From: Planctomycetota bacterium
Lineage (GTDB): Bacteria; Planctomycetota; Phycisphaerae; Phycisphaerales; UBA1924
DNA length: 64,000 bases
NCBI GenBank assembly: GCA_024276195.1
Contig: JAJRXR010000032.1
Span: 1 to 64,000, forward strand
Reading direction: 5' to 3'
The position numbers were made by a program, and so were the translations under genes. The notes under the pieces are model-generated. The model was not told where the DNA came from and searched no databases. It saw only the letters and a list, made by a program, of their open reading frames with translations. Within the stretch, counting starts at the first letter, position 1; each line of letters opens with the position of its first letter. Positions 16,928 through 26,183 of the stretch are shown in pieces.

Positions 16928-17025
16928 CGCGGTTGGCCTCGTGGGAGTCTGATTCGGGTCGATCCGCTCGGGAACCTGCCGAGGGCGGGAATCCTAGGAA
17001 CCCCCGCCGCCCCGTGTGCGGCGCC

Positions 17026-18006
17026 TCACCCCGGATCATCGACCCAGAACCGCCACGGGCGCGGGTCGTTCAGGGCGGCGTCCGGGACCAGACGCTGGCG
17101 GACAAGGCGGGCCAGGGCCGAAACGCCCCGCCCCTCGGGCGCACAGACCGTGTGCTCCGCCCCCCACGCCGGCTCCCCCAGATCCGAGCGCAGCCCCAGG
17201 CGCAGCGAGCGAGACGCGGGCACGCCGATCTCCTCGGGCGTCGGCGGTTCCTGGGCCGAATCGCCGCACAGCAGCGCCAGGTCAGCGGCGCAGGCCATCT
17301 CCAGCGCCAGCTCCTGCGCGCGCGCGTCGGGCGCCCGCCCGCCCGCGACGAGCCCGGGCAGATCCAGACACCGGACGACGAGCCCGTCGAGCTCGAGCAT
17401 CACGCCCACGTGGTCGCGCGTCGTCCCCGCCTCGTCGGCGACCACCGAGACCCCCCGCCCGCTGAGCGCATTGACCAGCGTGGACTTGCCGATGTTCGCC
17501 CTCCCCGCGACCACAACCAGCGCAGGCGTCAGCAGACGGCCCAGATGATCCCCGGGGACCAGCGATTCATCCGGCGCGTCCTCGGGCACGCCCGCCCACC
17601 GCCCGGGCTGGGCGAGGAGCAGGTCGATCGCCCGTTCGCTCGCAGCCCCCGCCATCGCCTCGAGCATGCGCGCCTCGACCTCCGACTGCGCCTCGGGGTA
17701 GCGCTGGCGCGGGTCCGGCATGCCCTCCCGGCATCCATGCTCAATCAGCTCGGAGCGCAGGCGGCGCATGACCCCGATCCCGCCGTGCGCCATCAGGTCC
17801 GCGCGTGTCTCGCTCCACCGCGCCACCAGCCCCCGGTCCACGCCCAGCAGGTCGCGCAGCGCCACCTGCCCGACGCCGACCGCCCCGATCCCGAGGCGGG
17901 CCAGAGCCGCGTCCAGATCCTCGCTGTGCAGCGCGATCACCCCGATCGCGCCGGGCGTCGCGGGCGTCTCGATGGAGAAGCGGGCCTCGGGCACGGGCTC
18001 AGTCAT
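17026..18006 (-). CDS. Divergent MnmE-like GTPase, shortened
   Basis: The 326-residue protein resembles tRNA-modification GTPase MnmE, which works with MnmG to modify wobble uridine. The N-terminal part (ATPGAIGVIALHSEDLDAAL) fits the MnmE N domain. The G domain keeps the P-loop VAGRANIGKSTLVNALSG and AGTTRD, but the G3 motif is DLPG instead of the usual DTAG, and the NKxD motif appears as LRSD. The C-terminal CxGK(F) catalytic motif of MnmE is missing; the protein ends WRFWVDDPG. MnmE is normally about 450 residues. It overlaps the pantothenate kinase gene by eight bases. It may be a specialised paralogue, or the only copy with altered function. Confidence 0.83.
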   Translation of the reverse strand: MTEPVPEARFSIETPATPGAIGVIALHSEDLDAALARLGIGAVGVGQVALRDLLGVDRGLVARWSETRADLMAHGGIGVMRRLRSELIEHGCREGMPDPRQRYPEAQSEVEARMLEAMAGAASERAIDLLLAQPGRWAGVPEDAPDESLVPGDHLGRLLTPALVVVAGRANIGKSTLVNALSGRGVSVVADEAGTTRDHVGVMLELDGLVVRCLDLPGLVAGGRAPDARAQELALEMACAADLALLCGDSAQEPPTPEEIGVPASRSLRLGLRSDLGEPAWGAEHTVCAPEGRGVSALARLVRQRLVPDAALNDPRPWRFWVDDPG

Positions 18007-18805
18007 CGCCCTCGTCGGCGTCGGCCAGCGCCCCCACGCAGCAGGCGTGGATCCCGATGAGCTGCAAATCAGGCACGAAGTGCTCGATGAACCCGTCGTC
18101 CTCGAGCACAGCCATGTCGCCCCCCGTCGCGATCACCTGCGGGTACCCCTCAAACCGGATCGCAAGCTGCTCGATCGCGGCCCGCACAAGCCCGCGCAGC
18201 GCGGTCGTCACACCCAGTCGCATGGCGCTGGGCGTGTCCGTCCCGCACGGGCCGCTGTCCGGGGCGGGGCGCTCGTACTCGAGCGCGGGCAGGGCCGAGG
18301 CGTGCTCGCCGAGCGAGGTCAGCATCATGCGCAGCCCCGGCGCGATCAGCCCGCCGCGGAACACGCCGTCCGCGTCCACATAGTCGATCATCACCGCGGT
18401 CCCGGCGTCCACGATCACGCACGCCTGACGCGCCCGCGCCGAAGCCCCGATCGCGTTGAGCATCCGGTCTTGCCCCAGCGTCGAGGCGTCCTCGAGCGTG
18501 TGGACAAGCGGTATCGGCACGTCCCGCCCCATCCGCAAGGGGGCGCTGGGCAGACGCTCGCCCAGCGTTGTCTCAAGAGCGTCGGCGACCTCGTCGTTGA
18601 CCGACGCGATCACCATCACCGCGCCCTCACCCGACCCGAGCTCGGTCAGCGCCGACACCAGGGCTTGCATGTCGGCGTTGTCCATCGAACGCGGGTCGTC
18701 CAGCTCGCCCGAGACAAACACCCCCAGGCGGGTCCGGGTGTTGCCCACCGCGACCACAACCAGACGCTCGCTCTCCACAGCATGATGTTCCGGGCTCTCG
18801 CTCAT
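17999..18805 (-). CDS. coaX: Type III pantothenate kinase-like protein
   Basis: The 268-residue protein belongs to the CoaX family, which phosphorylates pantothenate in the first step of coenzyme A synthesis. Family motifs are GQDRMLNAIGA, the nucleotide-binding DAGTAVMIDYVDADG, and GGLIAPGLRMML. The N-terminal phosphate motif reads VVVAVGNTRTRLGVF, so the usual Asp of DxGNT is Ala here, confirmed from the DNA (GCG). It may be an inactive or altered kinase. The start at MSESPEHH is supported by TATCCT five bases upstream. It is followed, with an 8-bp overlap, by the MnmE-like gene. Confidence 0.88.
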   Translation of the reverse strand: MSESPEHHAVESERLVVVAVGNTRTRLGVFVSGELDDPRSMDNADMQALVSALTELGSGEGAVMVIASVNDEVADALETTLGERLPSAPLRMGRDVPIPLVHTLEDASTLGQDRMLNAIGASARARQACVIVDAGTAVMIDYVDADGVFRGGLIAPGLRMMLTSLGEHASALPALEYERPAPDSGPCGTDTPSAMRLGVTTALRGLVRAAIEQLAIRFEGYPQVIATGGDMAVLEDDGFIEHFVPDLQLIGIHACCVGALADADEGDD

Positions 18806-18810
18806 GCCCA

Positions 18811-18816
18811 AGGATA
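18811..18816 (-). promoter_or_regulatory. TANNNT -10 element before coaX (predicted leaderless start)
   Basis: On the minus strand TATCCT ends five bases before the ATG at 18805. There is no Shine-Dalgarno. Confidence 0.5.
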
Positions 18817-18917
18817 TCCGTCCCGGGTCGCCCCGCCCGCCCGACGCTACCCTCGACCGGACGGGGAAACGCCCCGAGAGCCCGCCCAGAGCCCGCACGA
18901 GAGGACCCCCGCACCAG

Positions 18918-19910
18918 ATGACGCACTGCCGAGTTGACCAGAGCCTCGAGCGGGTCGTGAGCAACGGGATGTCGTTCCCGCTGGGCGTCTACCCCGTCGA
19001 GGAGGTCCGCCCCCGCCAGGGATACACCATGGAGTTCGAGGCCTCCGACGGCGACGAGACCGGGGGCGACTGGGAGGCGTGGCCCGACCGCTATGTCTTT
19101 GACATCGTCATCACCGCCGAGCGTCTCGAAAGCCTGTGGCGCCAGCTCTTCGCCCTCCTGCCCGGGCGGATCTTCCCGATCCTCGACTACATCGGGCACG
19201 ACGCGTACCGCGAGATCGACCCCTACATCGCCTACGAGCTGGTCGGGCAGGACCGCGTGCTCGACGCCGTGCGCCGGTACCGGGAGTTTTTCCTCGAAGA
19301 CGGCATGATCGGCTTCGGCGCCATGTGCGACGACCCCTTCATCTACATCTTCGTCGATGAGCACAAAATCATCACCGTCCGCGTCACGCCCGAGGACAAG
19401 CCCAGGGTCGAGAGGATCCTCGCGGCCTTCGACCTCGACGAGATCGACGAGCCCCGCGGCGCCGACGCGAGCGCCCACGAGCACCGCGGCGTCCTCCTCG
19501 CCCCGCCCGACCGCCCGGATCTGCTCGTGGGCGAAGAAATTGTTGAACGCCTGCGCGACGAGTGGCGCCTGATCCTCAACGTCGATGCGGAGGAGAACCT
19601 CGACGACGAGGGAAACGAGCTGGGGCAGACGGACTGGCGTTGCCTGGTGCGTTGTTCGACGGAGAAGGAGCCTCGCGAGCGGTACCTGGAGGTGGTGCTG
19701 CGGGCGTCGAGCCTGAGCGAGGCCGAGGAGGTGGCCTCGGAGGTCGCCTCGGGGCGGATCGACCGCGACAGCGCCGGCTCGTGGGTGGACCTGATCATCA
19801 TCGCCTGCGACCGGATGCGCCCGGAGCAGACGAGTGAGCTGCTCCAGGCCTCCGCGGGCGAGGAATCGTCCATCCCCGAGCACGATGTTCTGTCCGTCCG
19901 CTGGCTCTGA
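18918..19910 (+). CDS. Unknown soluble protein, 330 aa
   Basis: No family recognised. The protein is acidic, with no signal peptide or transmembrane segment. It has a strand-rich N-terminal half (RYVFDIVITAERLESLWRQL, PGRIFPILDYIGHDAYREID) and a C-terminal half with alternating strands and helices (RYLEVVLRASSLSEAEEVA). An AGAGGA sequence sits upstream of the ATG. A TACCCT hexamer occurs about 70 bases upstream of the start, so it probably has a leader of about 60 bases. Confidence 0.82.
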   Translation: MTHCRVDQSLERVVSNGMSFPLGVYPVEEVRPRQGYTMEFEASDGDETGGDWEAWPDRYVFDIVITAERLESLWRQLFALLPGRIFPILDYIGHDAYREIDPYIAYELVGQDRVLDAVRRYREFFLEDGMIGFGAMCDDPFIYIFVDEHKIITVRVTPEDKPRVERILAAFDLDEIDEPRGADASAHEHRGVLLAPPDRPDLLVGEEIVERLRDEWRLILNVDAEENLDDEGNELGQTDWRCLVRCSTEKEPRERYLEVVLRASSLSEAEEVASEVASGRIDRDSAGSWVDLIIIACDRMRPEQTSELLQASAGEESSIPEHDVLSVRWL

Positions 19911-20270
19911 CCCAAACTGCCGGAACCGGGCGGCGTCGAGCGTCGAAGGGGACTGAAAGAAGGTTCTCGGCCCCGCTTTCGAGAACCGAACAAAGGCCGA
20001 TCACGGAAATCGGCTTCGACAAAGGTTTGCGATCCCTAGTCAACGCCGCTATCTTCTCGGCCCTGGGCCGAAAGGTCCGCGTCACGGGTGGGACGGGTCA
20101 ATCGTCGGGAGGCGACAGGCCCACACGCAGACGCCGCGGGTTGGGTCGGGCCTGCAAACACCGACCTGTCCGCCGAGCGGACGTCCGCTCGGTTCAGGGA
20201 TGAACCTGCACGAATCATCCGGCGCAAGACCCCGCGTCGGCACACACACCTCCGTCCTGTGGAGCTCGGG
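19911..20270. other. 360-bp leader region before the secretin gene, no gene seen
   Basis: This stretch holds an 8-bp inverted repeat, GGTTCTCG/CGAGAACC (19962-19969 and 19980-19987). A 6-bp repeat GCCGAT/ATCGGC lies just downstream. There is also a possible promoter, TTGCGA (20027-20032), 17 bp, TATCTT (20050-20055). An upstream in-frame extension of the secretin reading frame lacks a signal peptide and is not used. Nothing else stands out. Confidence 0.4.
20027..20055 (+). promoter_or_regulatory. Candidate sigma-70 promoter of the secretin gene
   Basis: TTGCGA and TATCTT with a 17-bp spacer, about 215 bases before the ATG, would leave a long leader. The match is moderate. Confidence 0.33.
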
Positions 20271-23200
20271 ATGACCAATCACGCGTATCAAACCGCCCGC
20301 TCACTCGTCCTGGCCGCCTCGGCGTTCGCCATAGGCGGCGCGGCGACAACCGCACTCGCCGAGCCCGAGGCGCCCGCGACCGAGACGGCCAGCGCCGCGC
20401 TCGGGACGAACGCGATGCTGTCGCGGGCCAACGACCTGATGGTCCAGGGCAAGCTCGTCCGCGCCAAGGCGATGCTCATAGAGCTCTCACGGGGGAGCTC
20501 GTCGGTCTCGCTGACGGACAAGCAGAGCCTGCGTCTGTTCCAGCTCCTGTCGTCGATCAACACCCGCCTGCAGTCGGCCGACCCGGTTGACGTCAAGCTC
20601 CAGAAGGCCGAGCTGGCGATGACCCGCCAGGACCTCGTTTCTGCTGAGCGGCATGCCAGCCAGGTTCGCCAGGCGCCCGACGCCAGCGCCGAGCAGCGCG
20701 AGGCGAGCGAGGCCGTGCTGATGCTCGTCAAGGGGCAGCGCCTGTCGATGCGCGCCCCGATGGCCCGCTTGGCCGAGCAGGGCGAGCTGAGCTTCGAGGC
20801 GGGTCGGTACGCCGAGGCGAAGGCCGCGTTCGAGCGGGTCAAGAATGTCGGCGCCGACATCGGCTCCCAGCGTCAGAACAAGGTCGAGCGGTACATCGGG
20901 CGGATCATCGAGCTCGAGCAGATCAACGGCTCCCTGTTCGACACCTCGGGCGTGAGCCTGGGCGTGTTCGAGGGCGGGCCTGCTGAGGACGCCGACTGGC
21001 TCCTGAGCGAGCAGCCCGACGACGACATCACCGAGATCACCGGGTCCGACCTGATCGATACGCAGCCCGCGCACACCGAGCCGGCCCACACCGAGCCGGC
21101 CGGGACGCCCTCGGTGGATCTGGTCGAGGTGGACGTGCAGCCGGGCGACGTGATCGACCGGGCCGAGGATTACCAGGCGAACGTGCTGCTGGGCGAGGCG
21201 GACAGCGCGTTCACCGAGCGCCGCCTGGTCGAGGCGGGCGACAAGTACCGCCAGGTGCTCAGCGTCTACAGCTCGCACATCACCGCCGACCAACGCTCGC
21301 ATATCCAGAACCGCCTCGACGAGATCGCTGTGAGCCTCGGCGCCCAGCCCGGCGGGCGGACGCCCCTGGATGAGGTGCGTGAACGCAATGACCTTGTCGA
21401 GCAGCGCACCGTGGCCCAGTTCCTCAATCAGATGGAGCAGGCCCGCGCGGCCCTCGCCTCGGGCGAAGTCTCTGCGGCCCGCAACCTCACGGCCCAGGCC
21501 CGCCTGACGATCAACGAGGGCTCCTCGGCCCTGACCGAGTCGGACCGTGAGGGCTACTTTGACGAGATCGACGAGCTGAACTCGCTCATCGCCCAGAGCG
21601 AAGAGCAGATCCGGATTCAGGAAAATAAGGATCGCGGCGATAAGATCGCGGCCCAGCAGGCGAAGCTCACCGCCGCTCGCCAGTCCGCCAACGACAAGCT
21701 GATTCTCGACGCGATCGAGCGGATCCGTCAGCTCCAGCTCGAGCTCAACTACGAGGAGGCGCTGCAGGTCGTGGACCAGATCCTGTTCATCGACCCGCAA
21801 AACCCGGCGGGGCTGCTGCTCAAGGACATCCTCGAAGACACGATCATCTACCGGGTGTGGACGGATACCCAGCGCAAAAAACGCAGGAGCTATTCCAAAG
21901 AATCGCTCCACAACGAGGAGGCGATGATCATCCCCGACCGCCTGATCGGGTACCCGGACGACTGGCCCTCGATCAGTTTCCTGCGCGGTGAGCCCTCGCA
22001 GTTCGCCGAGAGCGCCGCCAACCGCGCCACCCTCGCCTCCATCGCCGACAAGTCCATGCCCGTGAACTTCCAGGACAACGCCCTGGTCGATGTGTTCGGC
22101 TTCATCGAGAGCTTCGCGGGCGTGAGCATGGACGTGGACTGGCTCAGCCTCGACGACATCGGCATCGACCAGGAGACCACCGTCAACCTCACGCTCAGCG
22201 CCGTGCCCGTCGCGACCGTGCTCGACCGCGTGCTCGATAAGGTCTCGGACCCGGACCTGCCCGCGGCGTGGGCCATCAGCGACGGCATCCTGACCATCGC
22301 CTCCGACGAGGTTCTCCGGCGCAACACCAGCCTCGAGATCTACGACATCCGAGACCTGCTCATCGAGATCCCCGATTACGACGACGCCCCCAACTTCAAC
22401 CTCCAGTCCGTCCTCCAGGCCAGCAGAGGCGGCGGCGGCGGCGGGCAGAGCCCCTTCACCGGGCAATCCGCCGATCGCGATCGCGTCCCGCTCGGCGATC
22501 GCGTCCAGCAGATCACCGACATCATCCAGAACGTCGTTGATCCCGATGGCTGGACCGACCTCGGGGGCGATACCAGCTCTATCCAGGAACTCAACGGCAA
22601 CCTCATCATCACCACCACACCCAAGATCCACCGCGAGATCATCGGCCTGCTCGGCAAGCTCCGCAAGGTCCGCGCGATGCAGATCAACGTCGAGACTCGC
22701 TTCCTACTCGTCAACCAGGACTTCTTCGAGCAGATCGGCTTCGACCTCGACGTCGTCTTTGGCGCCAGCAACAACGAGGTCACCCTCGCCCGCCTGCTCG
22801 ACCCCTCCCTCACCGCCCAGGACTTCTTTGACCCCAACACCGGGCGTCCCCTCCGACGCGTCGGCTCGGGCAACTTTGACCTCAACGGCGACGGCACGAT
22901 TGGCGGTGTCGGCACACCCGGTGCGCCCGGCGACTTCGTCCCTGTCTTCGCCCCGGGCCTCCAGGGCGACGAGTTCACCGTCATCCCCGTCAACCAGAAC
23001 TCCTTCGGCATCACCAACTCGCTCGCCTCGGCCAGCGCGTTCGCCGGCAACATCCTCGCCCAGCAGCCCGCGCTGCAGGTCGCGGGCATGTTCCTCGACG
23101 ACATCCAGGTTGATTTCCTTGTCCAGGCGACTCAGGCCGATCAACGCTCGGTCTCGCTGACCGCCCCGCGCCTGACCTTCACCAACGGGCAGACGGCCAA

Positions 23201-23741
23201 CATCATCGTCGCGACCCAGACCGCGTTCATCTCGGGCCTGACCCCGGTCGTCTCCGACTCGGCCGTCGGCTTCGACCCCCAGGTCGCAACCATCTCCGAG
23301 GGTGTCCGCCTGCTGATCGACGGCGTCGTCAGCTCCGACCGTCGCTACGTCACACTCAACGTCGATGCCCAGATCGCCGACCTCCAGGGCTTTGAGGAGC
23401 GGACCATCACCGCCGTCGCGGGCGGCCAGCTCGTCAACTCGGGCGAGACCGGCTCGGTCATCCAGCTCCCGACCGTCACCGTGACGGCGGTCCAGACCAC
23501 CGTCACGGTCCCCGACCAGGGCACGATCCTGCTCGGCGGCCAGCGGATCCGAACCGAACTCGAGGTCGAGTCGGGCGTGCCGGTCCTGAGCAAGATCCCG
23601 CTGCTGTCGCGTTTCTTCTCCAACCGCCTGGAAGTGACGGAAGAGCAGACCCTGCTGATCCTCCTCAAGCCCACCATCCTCATCCAGAACGAGGAAGAGG
23701 AGCGGAACTTCCCGGGCCTGCTCGACTCGCTCCCCTACTGA
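20271..23741 (+). CDS. Very long type II/IV secretin (outer-membrane pore)
   Basis: The 1156-residue protein is probably an outer-membrane secretin for type II secretion or type IV pili. It has a signal peptide (residues 1-30, cleaved near TTALA). A long N-terminal half of about 600 residues shows TPR-like and coiled-coil character (RLVEAGDKYRQVLSVYSS, LDAIERIRQLQLELNYEEAL). The C-terminal secretin core runs from STN/N0-type modules (VDVFGFIESFAGVSMDVDW) to the gate domain TVTVPDQGTILLGGQRIR and VPVLSKIPLLSRFFSN. PulD-type secretins are about 650 residues, so the extra N-terminus is notable. The STAS and kinase-like genes follow on the same strand. An ATG with a GGAG-like site (GTGGAGCTCGGG) supports the start. 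Confidence 0.93.
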   Translation: MTNHAYQTARSLVLAASAFAIGGAATTALAEPEAPATETASAALGTNAMLSRANDLMVQGKLVRAKAMLIELSRGSSSVSLTDKQSLRLFQLLSSINTRLQSADPVDVKLQKAELAMTRQDLVSAERHASQVRQAPDASAEQREASEAVLMLVKGQRLSMRAPMARLAEQGELSFEAGRYAEAKAAFERVKNVGADIGSQRQNKVERYIGRIIELEQINGSLFDTSGVSLGVFEGGPAEDADWLLSEQPDDDITEITGSDLIDTQPAHTEPAHTEPAGTPSVDLVEVDVQPGDVIDRAEDYQANVLLGEADSAFTERRLVEAGDKYRQVLSVYSSHITADQRSHIQNRLDEIAVSLGAQPGGRTPLDEVRERNDLVEQRTVAQFLNQMEQARAALASGEVSAARNLTAQARLTINEGSSALTESDREGYFDEIDELNSLIAQSEEQIRIQENKDRGDKIAAQQAKLTAARQSANDKLILDAIERIRQLQLELNYEEALQVVDQILFIDPQNPAGLLLKDILEDTIIYRVWTDTQRKKRRSYSKESLHNEEAMIIPDRLIGYPDDWPSISFLRGEPSQFAESAANRATLASIADKSMPVNFQDNALVDVFGFIESFAGVSMDVDWLSLDDIGIDQETTVNLTLSAVPVATVLDRVLDKVSDPDLPAAWAISDGILTIASDEVLRRNTSLEIYDIRDLLIEIPDYDDAPNFNLQSVLQASRGGGGGGQSPFTGQSADRDRVPLGDRVQQITDIIQNVVDPDGWTDLGGDTSSIQELNGNLIITTTPKIHREIIGLLGKLRKVRAMQINVETRFLLVNQDFFEQIGFDLDVVFGASNNEVTLARLLDPSLTAQDFFDPNTGRPLRRVGSGNFDLNGDGTIGGVGTPGAPGDFVPVFAPGLQGDEFTVIPVNQNSFGITNSLASASAFAGNILAQQPALQVAGMFLDDIQVDFLVQATQADQRSVSLTAPRLTFTNGQTANIIVATQTAFISGLTPVVSDSAVGFDPQVATISEGVRLLIDGVVSSDRRYVTLNVDAQIADLQGFEERTITAVAGGQLVNSGETGSVIQLPTVTVTAVQTTVTVPDQGTILLGGQRIRTELEVESGVPVLSKIPLLSRFFSNRLEVTEEQTLLILLKPTILIQNEEEERNFPGLLDSLPY

Positions 23742-23930
23742 TCGACGCCTGATTGATACCTGATCGCAGGCGACCCACCGGCACCGGGGCTCTCCCCGGC
23801 GCCGGTTCTTTGCGCCTCGATCGCACAAATTGCCCCGGGGCGTCGCGGGATGGGAGATCGTTCTATAGTCTGGGCCTCGCCCGCCTGCAGGGCGCGATGA
23901 CGAGCAGTCCCCATGCACCGGAGGCGCCAC

Positions 23931-24287
23931 ATGGCGGCCGATTCCAGACTCCGTGTCCAGTCCATCGAGGGCATTACCCAGGTCGAGTTCATCGACCGGA
24001 ACATCCTCGACGAGGCCAACATCCAGGCGATCGGCGACGAGATCTCCGAGCTGATCGATCGGGCCGACGTCCCGAACCTGCTCCTGAGCTTCTCGAACGT
24101 GGACCACCTCTCCTCGGCGGCCCTTGGCGCGCTCATCACCATCAACAACAAGGTCAAGGACAAGGGCGGCTCGCTCCGCCTGGCCAACATCGACCCCCAG
24201 ATCTATGAGGTGTTCATGATCACACGCCTCAACAAGCTCTTTGACATCCACGAAACCACCGACGACGCCCTCAAGGCCTTCGCCTGA
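23931..24287 (+). CDS. STAS-domain anti-anti-sigma factor (SpoIIAA/RsbV type)
   Basis: The 118-residue protein probably acts in a partner-switching module and is phosphorylated by the kinase encoded next to it. The STAS motif SNVDHLSSAALGALITINN has the phosphorylatable Ser environment (DxSSAxL). The fold spans the whole protein. GGAGG six bases before the second ATG sets the start at 23931. It lies 16 bp ahead of the RsbW-type gene. A TATAGT at 23874-23879 may be its -10. The target sigma factor is not identified here. Confidence 0.95.
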   Translation: MAADSRLRVQSIEGITQVEFIDRNILDEANIQAIGDEISELIDRADVPNLLLSFSNVDHLSSAALGALITINNKVKDKGGSLRLANIDPQIYEVFMITRLNKLFDIHETTDDALKAFA

Positions 24288-24303
24288 GCCCCCCACCCGT
24301 CGC

Positions 24304-24750
24304 ATGAGTACCAGCAACGGTTCCAACCCAGGCGCCCCGCCCGAGACGGCGACCGTGAGCCTGCCTCACGATCGCGACCGGATCGACGCGTTGCAATCCG
24401 CGCTGATGTTCGCGGTTGAGCGGGCCGGGTACGCCAAGCCGTCGCGGTTCGCCATCAAGCTCGCGTTCGAGGAGGCGATCATGAACGCCTTCCACCACGG
24501 GCACAAGGGCCTGGACGAGAACCTTGAGATCCGGGTCGAGTACGCCGTGGCCCCGGGCGAGGTGCTCATCGTCGTCGAGGACCAGGGCCCGGGCTTCGAC
24601 CCCGACTCCATCCCCGACCCCACCCTCGACGAAAACCTGGCGCTCCCGTCCGGGCGCGGCATCATGCTCATGCGCGCGTACATGACCGAGGTCGCCCACA
24701 ACGCCTCGGGCAACCGTGTCGAGCTGCGCTACGTCCGCCCGCAGGACTGA
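24304..24750 (+). CDS. RsbW-type anti-sigma serine kinase (HATPase_c domain)
   Basis: The 148-residue protein has GHKL ATPase motifs: N-box FEEAIMNAFHHGHKG, G1 box VVEDQGPGFDPD, and G2 box GRGIMLMRAYMTEV. It probably phosphorylates the STAS protein encoded 16 bp upstream and binds a sigma factor or another partner. No clear Shine-Dalgarno is seen, so translation may be coupled. There is no PP2C phosphatase next to the pair. Confidence 0.93.
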   Translation: MSTSNGSNPGAPPETATVSLPHDRDRIDALQSALMFAVERAGYAKPSRFAIKLAFEEAIMNAFHHGHKGLDENLEIRVEYAVAPGEVLIVVEDQGPGFDPDSIPDPTLDENLALPSGRGIMLMRAYMTEVAHNASGNRVELRYVRPQD

Positions 24751-24776
24751 ACCCCTCGCCCGCCTACCCCCGCGTG

Positions 24777-24805
24777 TTGCCGGGTCAGCGGCGCCCTCCT
24801 ACCAT
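24777..24805 (+). promoter_or_regulatory. Candidate promoter for the isc genes
   Basis: TTGCCG (24777-24782), 17-bp spacer, TACCAT (24800-24805), about 97 bases before the iscS ATG. A possible operator follows just downstream. Confidence 0.45.
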
Positions 24806-24826
24806 ATTCTGGAATGATTCTAAGAC

Positions 24827-24846
24827 TCAGGACGAAATGGTCCTGA
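24827..24846 (+). promoter_or_regulatory. Operator-like inverted repeat in the isc leader
   Basis: TCAGGAC (24827-24833) and GTCCTGA (24840-24846) form a 7-bp perfect inverted repeat with a 6-base spacer. It lies about 15 to 35 bases after the predicted start of transcription, a position that suits repression. No regulator gene is adjacent. Confidence 0.4.
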
Positions 24847-24901
24847 ATACGCCTTGGCGGCGCGTCAACAACGCGAGCCGACTGTGGCGGGAGCCCGACC
24901 G

Positions 24902-26143
24902 ATGACACTCAAGCTGCCCATCTACCTCGACCACGCCGCCACGACGCCCTGCGACCCACGGGTCGTCGAGGCCATGCTCCCCTACTTCACCGAGAAGTTC
25001 GGCAACCCCGGCTCGCGCAACCACTCCTTCGGGTGGGAGGGCGAGGACGCGGTCGATACCGCGCGCCGCCAGGTCGCCTCGCTGCTCGGCGCCGACCGCA
25101 AAGAGGTCATCTTCACGTCCGGCTCGACCGAGTCGAACAACCTGGCGATCAAGGGCGCGGCGAACATGTACCAGAAGGCCGGCCCGGGCGAGGGCAAGCC
25201 CCGAGGGCACATCATCACGGAGATCATCGAGCACAAGGCCGTGCTCGACCCGTGCAAGCGCCTCGAGAAAGACGGCTTCGACGTGACCTACCTCGAGCCC
25301 GGACCCGACGGCGTCATCACCCGCGCCATGGTTGAGGGCGCCTTGCGCGACGACACCATCCTCGTCACCATCATGTGGGCCAACAACGAGATCGGCGTCA
25401 TCAACGAGATCCCCGAGATCGGCGCGCTCTGTCACGAGAAGAAGGTCGTCTTCCACACCGATGCCACGCAGTGGGTCGGCAAGGCCCCCACCGACGTCAA
25501 CAAAGACAACATCGACCTGCTCTCCATGAGTGGGCACAAGATCTACGGCCCCAAGGGCGTTGGCGCGCTGTACGTCCGCCGGCGTCGCCCGCGCATCCGC
25601 CTCGTCGCGCTGCAAGAGGGCGGCGGACAGGAACGAGGCTTCCGCTCGGGCACGCTCAACGTGACCGGGATCGTCGGGCTCGGCGCCGCGTGCGAGCTGT
25701 GCGCCCAGGACATGGACTCGGAGCGTGAACGCCTCCTCGCCCTGCGCAAAAAGATCGAGGCCAAGGTGATGAGCGAGCTGGATGTCGTGCAGATCAACGG
25801 GCACGCGGAGCGCCGGATGCCGCACCTGACGAATATCTCGTTCGGCTTTGTCGAAGGCGAGAGCCTGATGATGGCGACCAAAGAGATCGCCATGAGTTCG
25901 GGCTCGGCCTGCACCAGCGCCAGCCTCGAGCCGAGCTACGTGCTCAAGGGCCTGGGCGTGGGCGATGATCTGGCCCACAGCTCGCTGCGGATCAGCCTCG
26001 GGCGCTGGACCACCGAGGAGGAAGTTGATTACGCCGCGGACAAGATCGTCGAGGCGGTCCGCAAGCTGCGTGATCTGAGCCCGCTCTACGACATGCACAA
26101 CGAGGGCATCGACGTCTCGAAGATCGAATGGAACGCCCACTAG
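24902..26143 (+). CDS. iscS: Cysteine desulfurase (IscS type)
   Basis: The 413-residue PLP enzyme takes sulfur from L-cysteine for Fe-S cluster assembly on IscU. The sequence begins with [20 protein letters not shown] and has the PLP-Lys motif [12 protein letters not shown]. The persulfide Cys lies in [20 protein letters not shown], the class I (IscS/NifS) signature. [11 protein letters not shown] holds the PLP-aspartate. GGGAG precedes the ATG. iscU follows 40 bp downstream on the same strand. Confidence 0.97.
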   Translation: MTLKLPIYLDHAATTPCDPRVVEAMLPYFTEKFGNPGSRNHSFGWEGEDAVDTARRQVASLLGADRKEVIFTSGSTESNNLAIKGAANMYQKAGPGEGKPRGHIITEIIEHKAVLDPCKRLEKDGFDVTYLEPGPDGVITRAMVEGALRDDTILVTIMWANNEIGVINEIPEIGALCHEKKVVFHTDATQWVGKAPTDVNKDNIDLLSMSGHKIYGPKGVGALYVRRRRPRIRLVALQEGGGQERGFRSGTLNVTGIVGLGAACELCAQDMDSERERLLALRKKIEAKVMSELDVVQINGHAERRMPHLTNISFGFVEGESLMMATKEIAMSSGSACTSASLEPSYVLKGLGVGDDLAHSSLRISLGRWTTEEEVDYAADKIVEAVRKLRDLSPLYDMHNEGIDVSKIEWNAH

Positions 26144-26183
26144 GTGTTCATCAGAAAGCGCCCCTCGGCGCAAGGAGCCTGAT

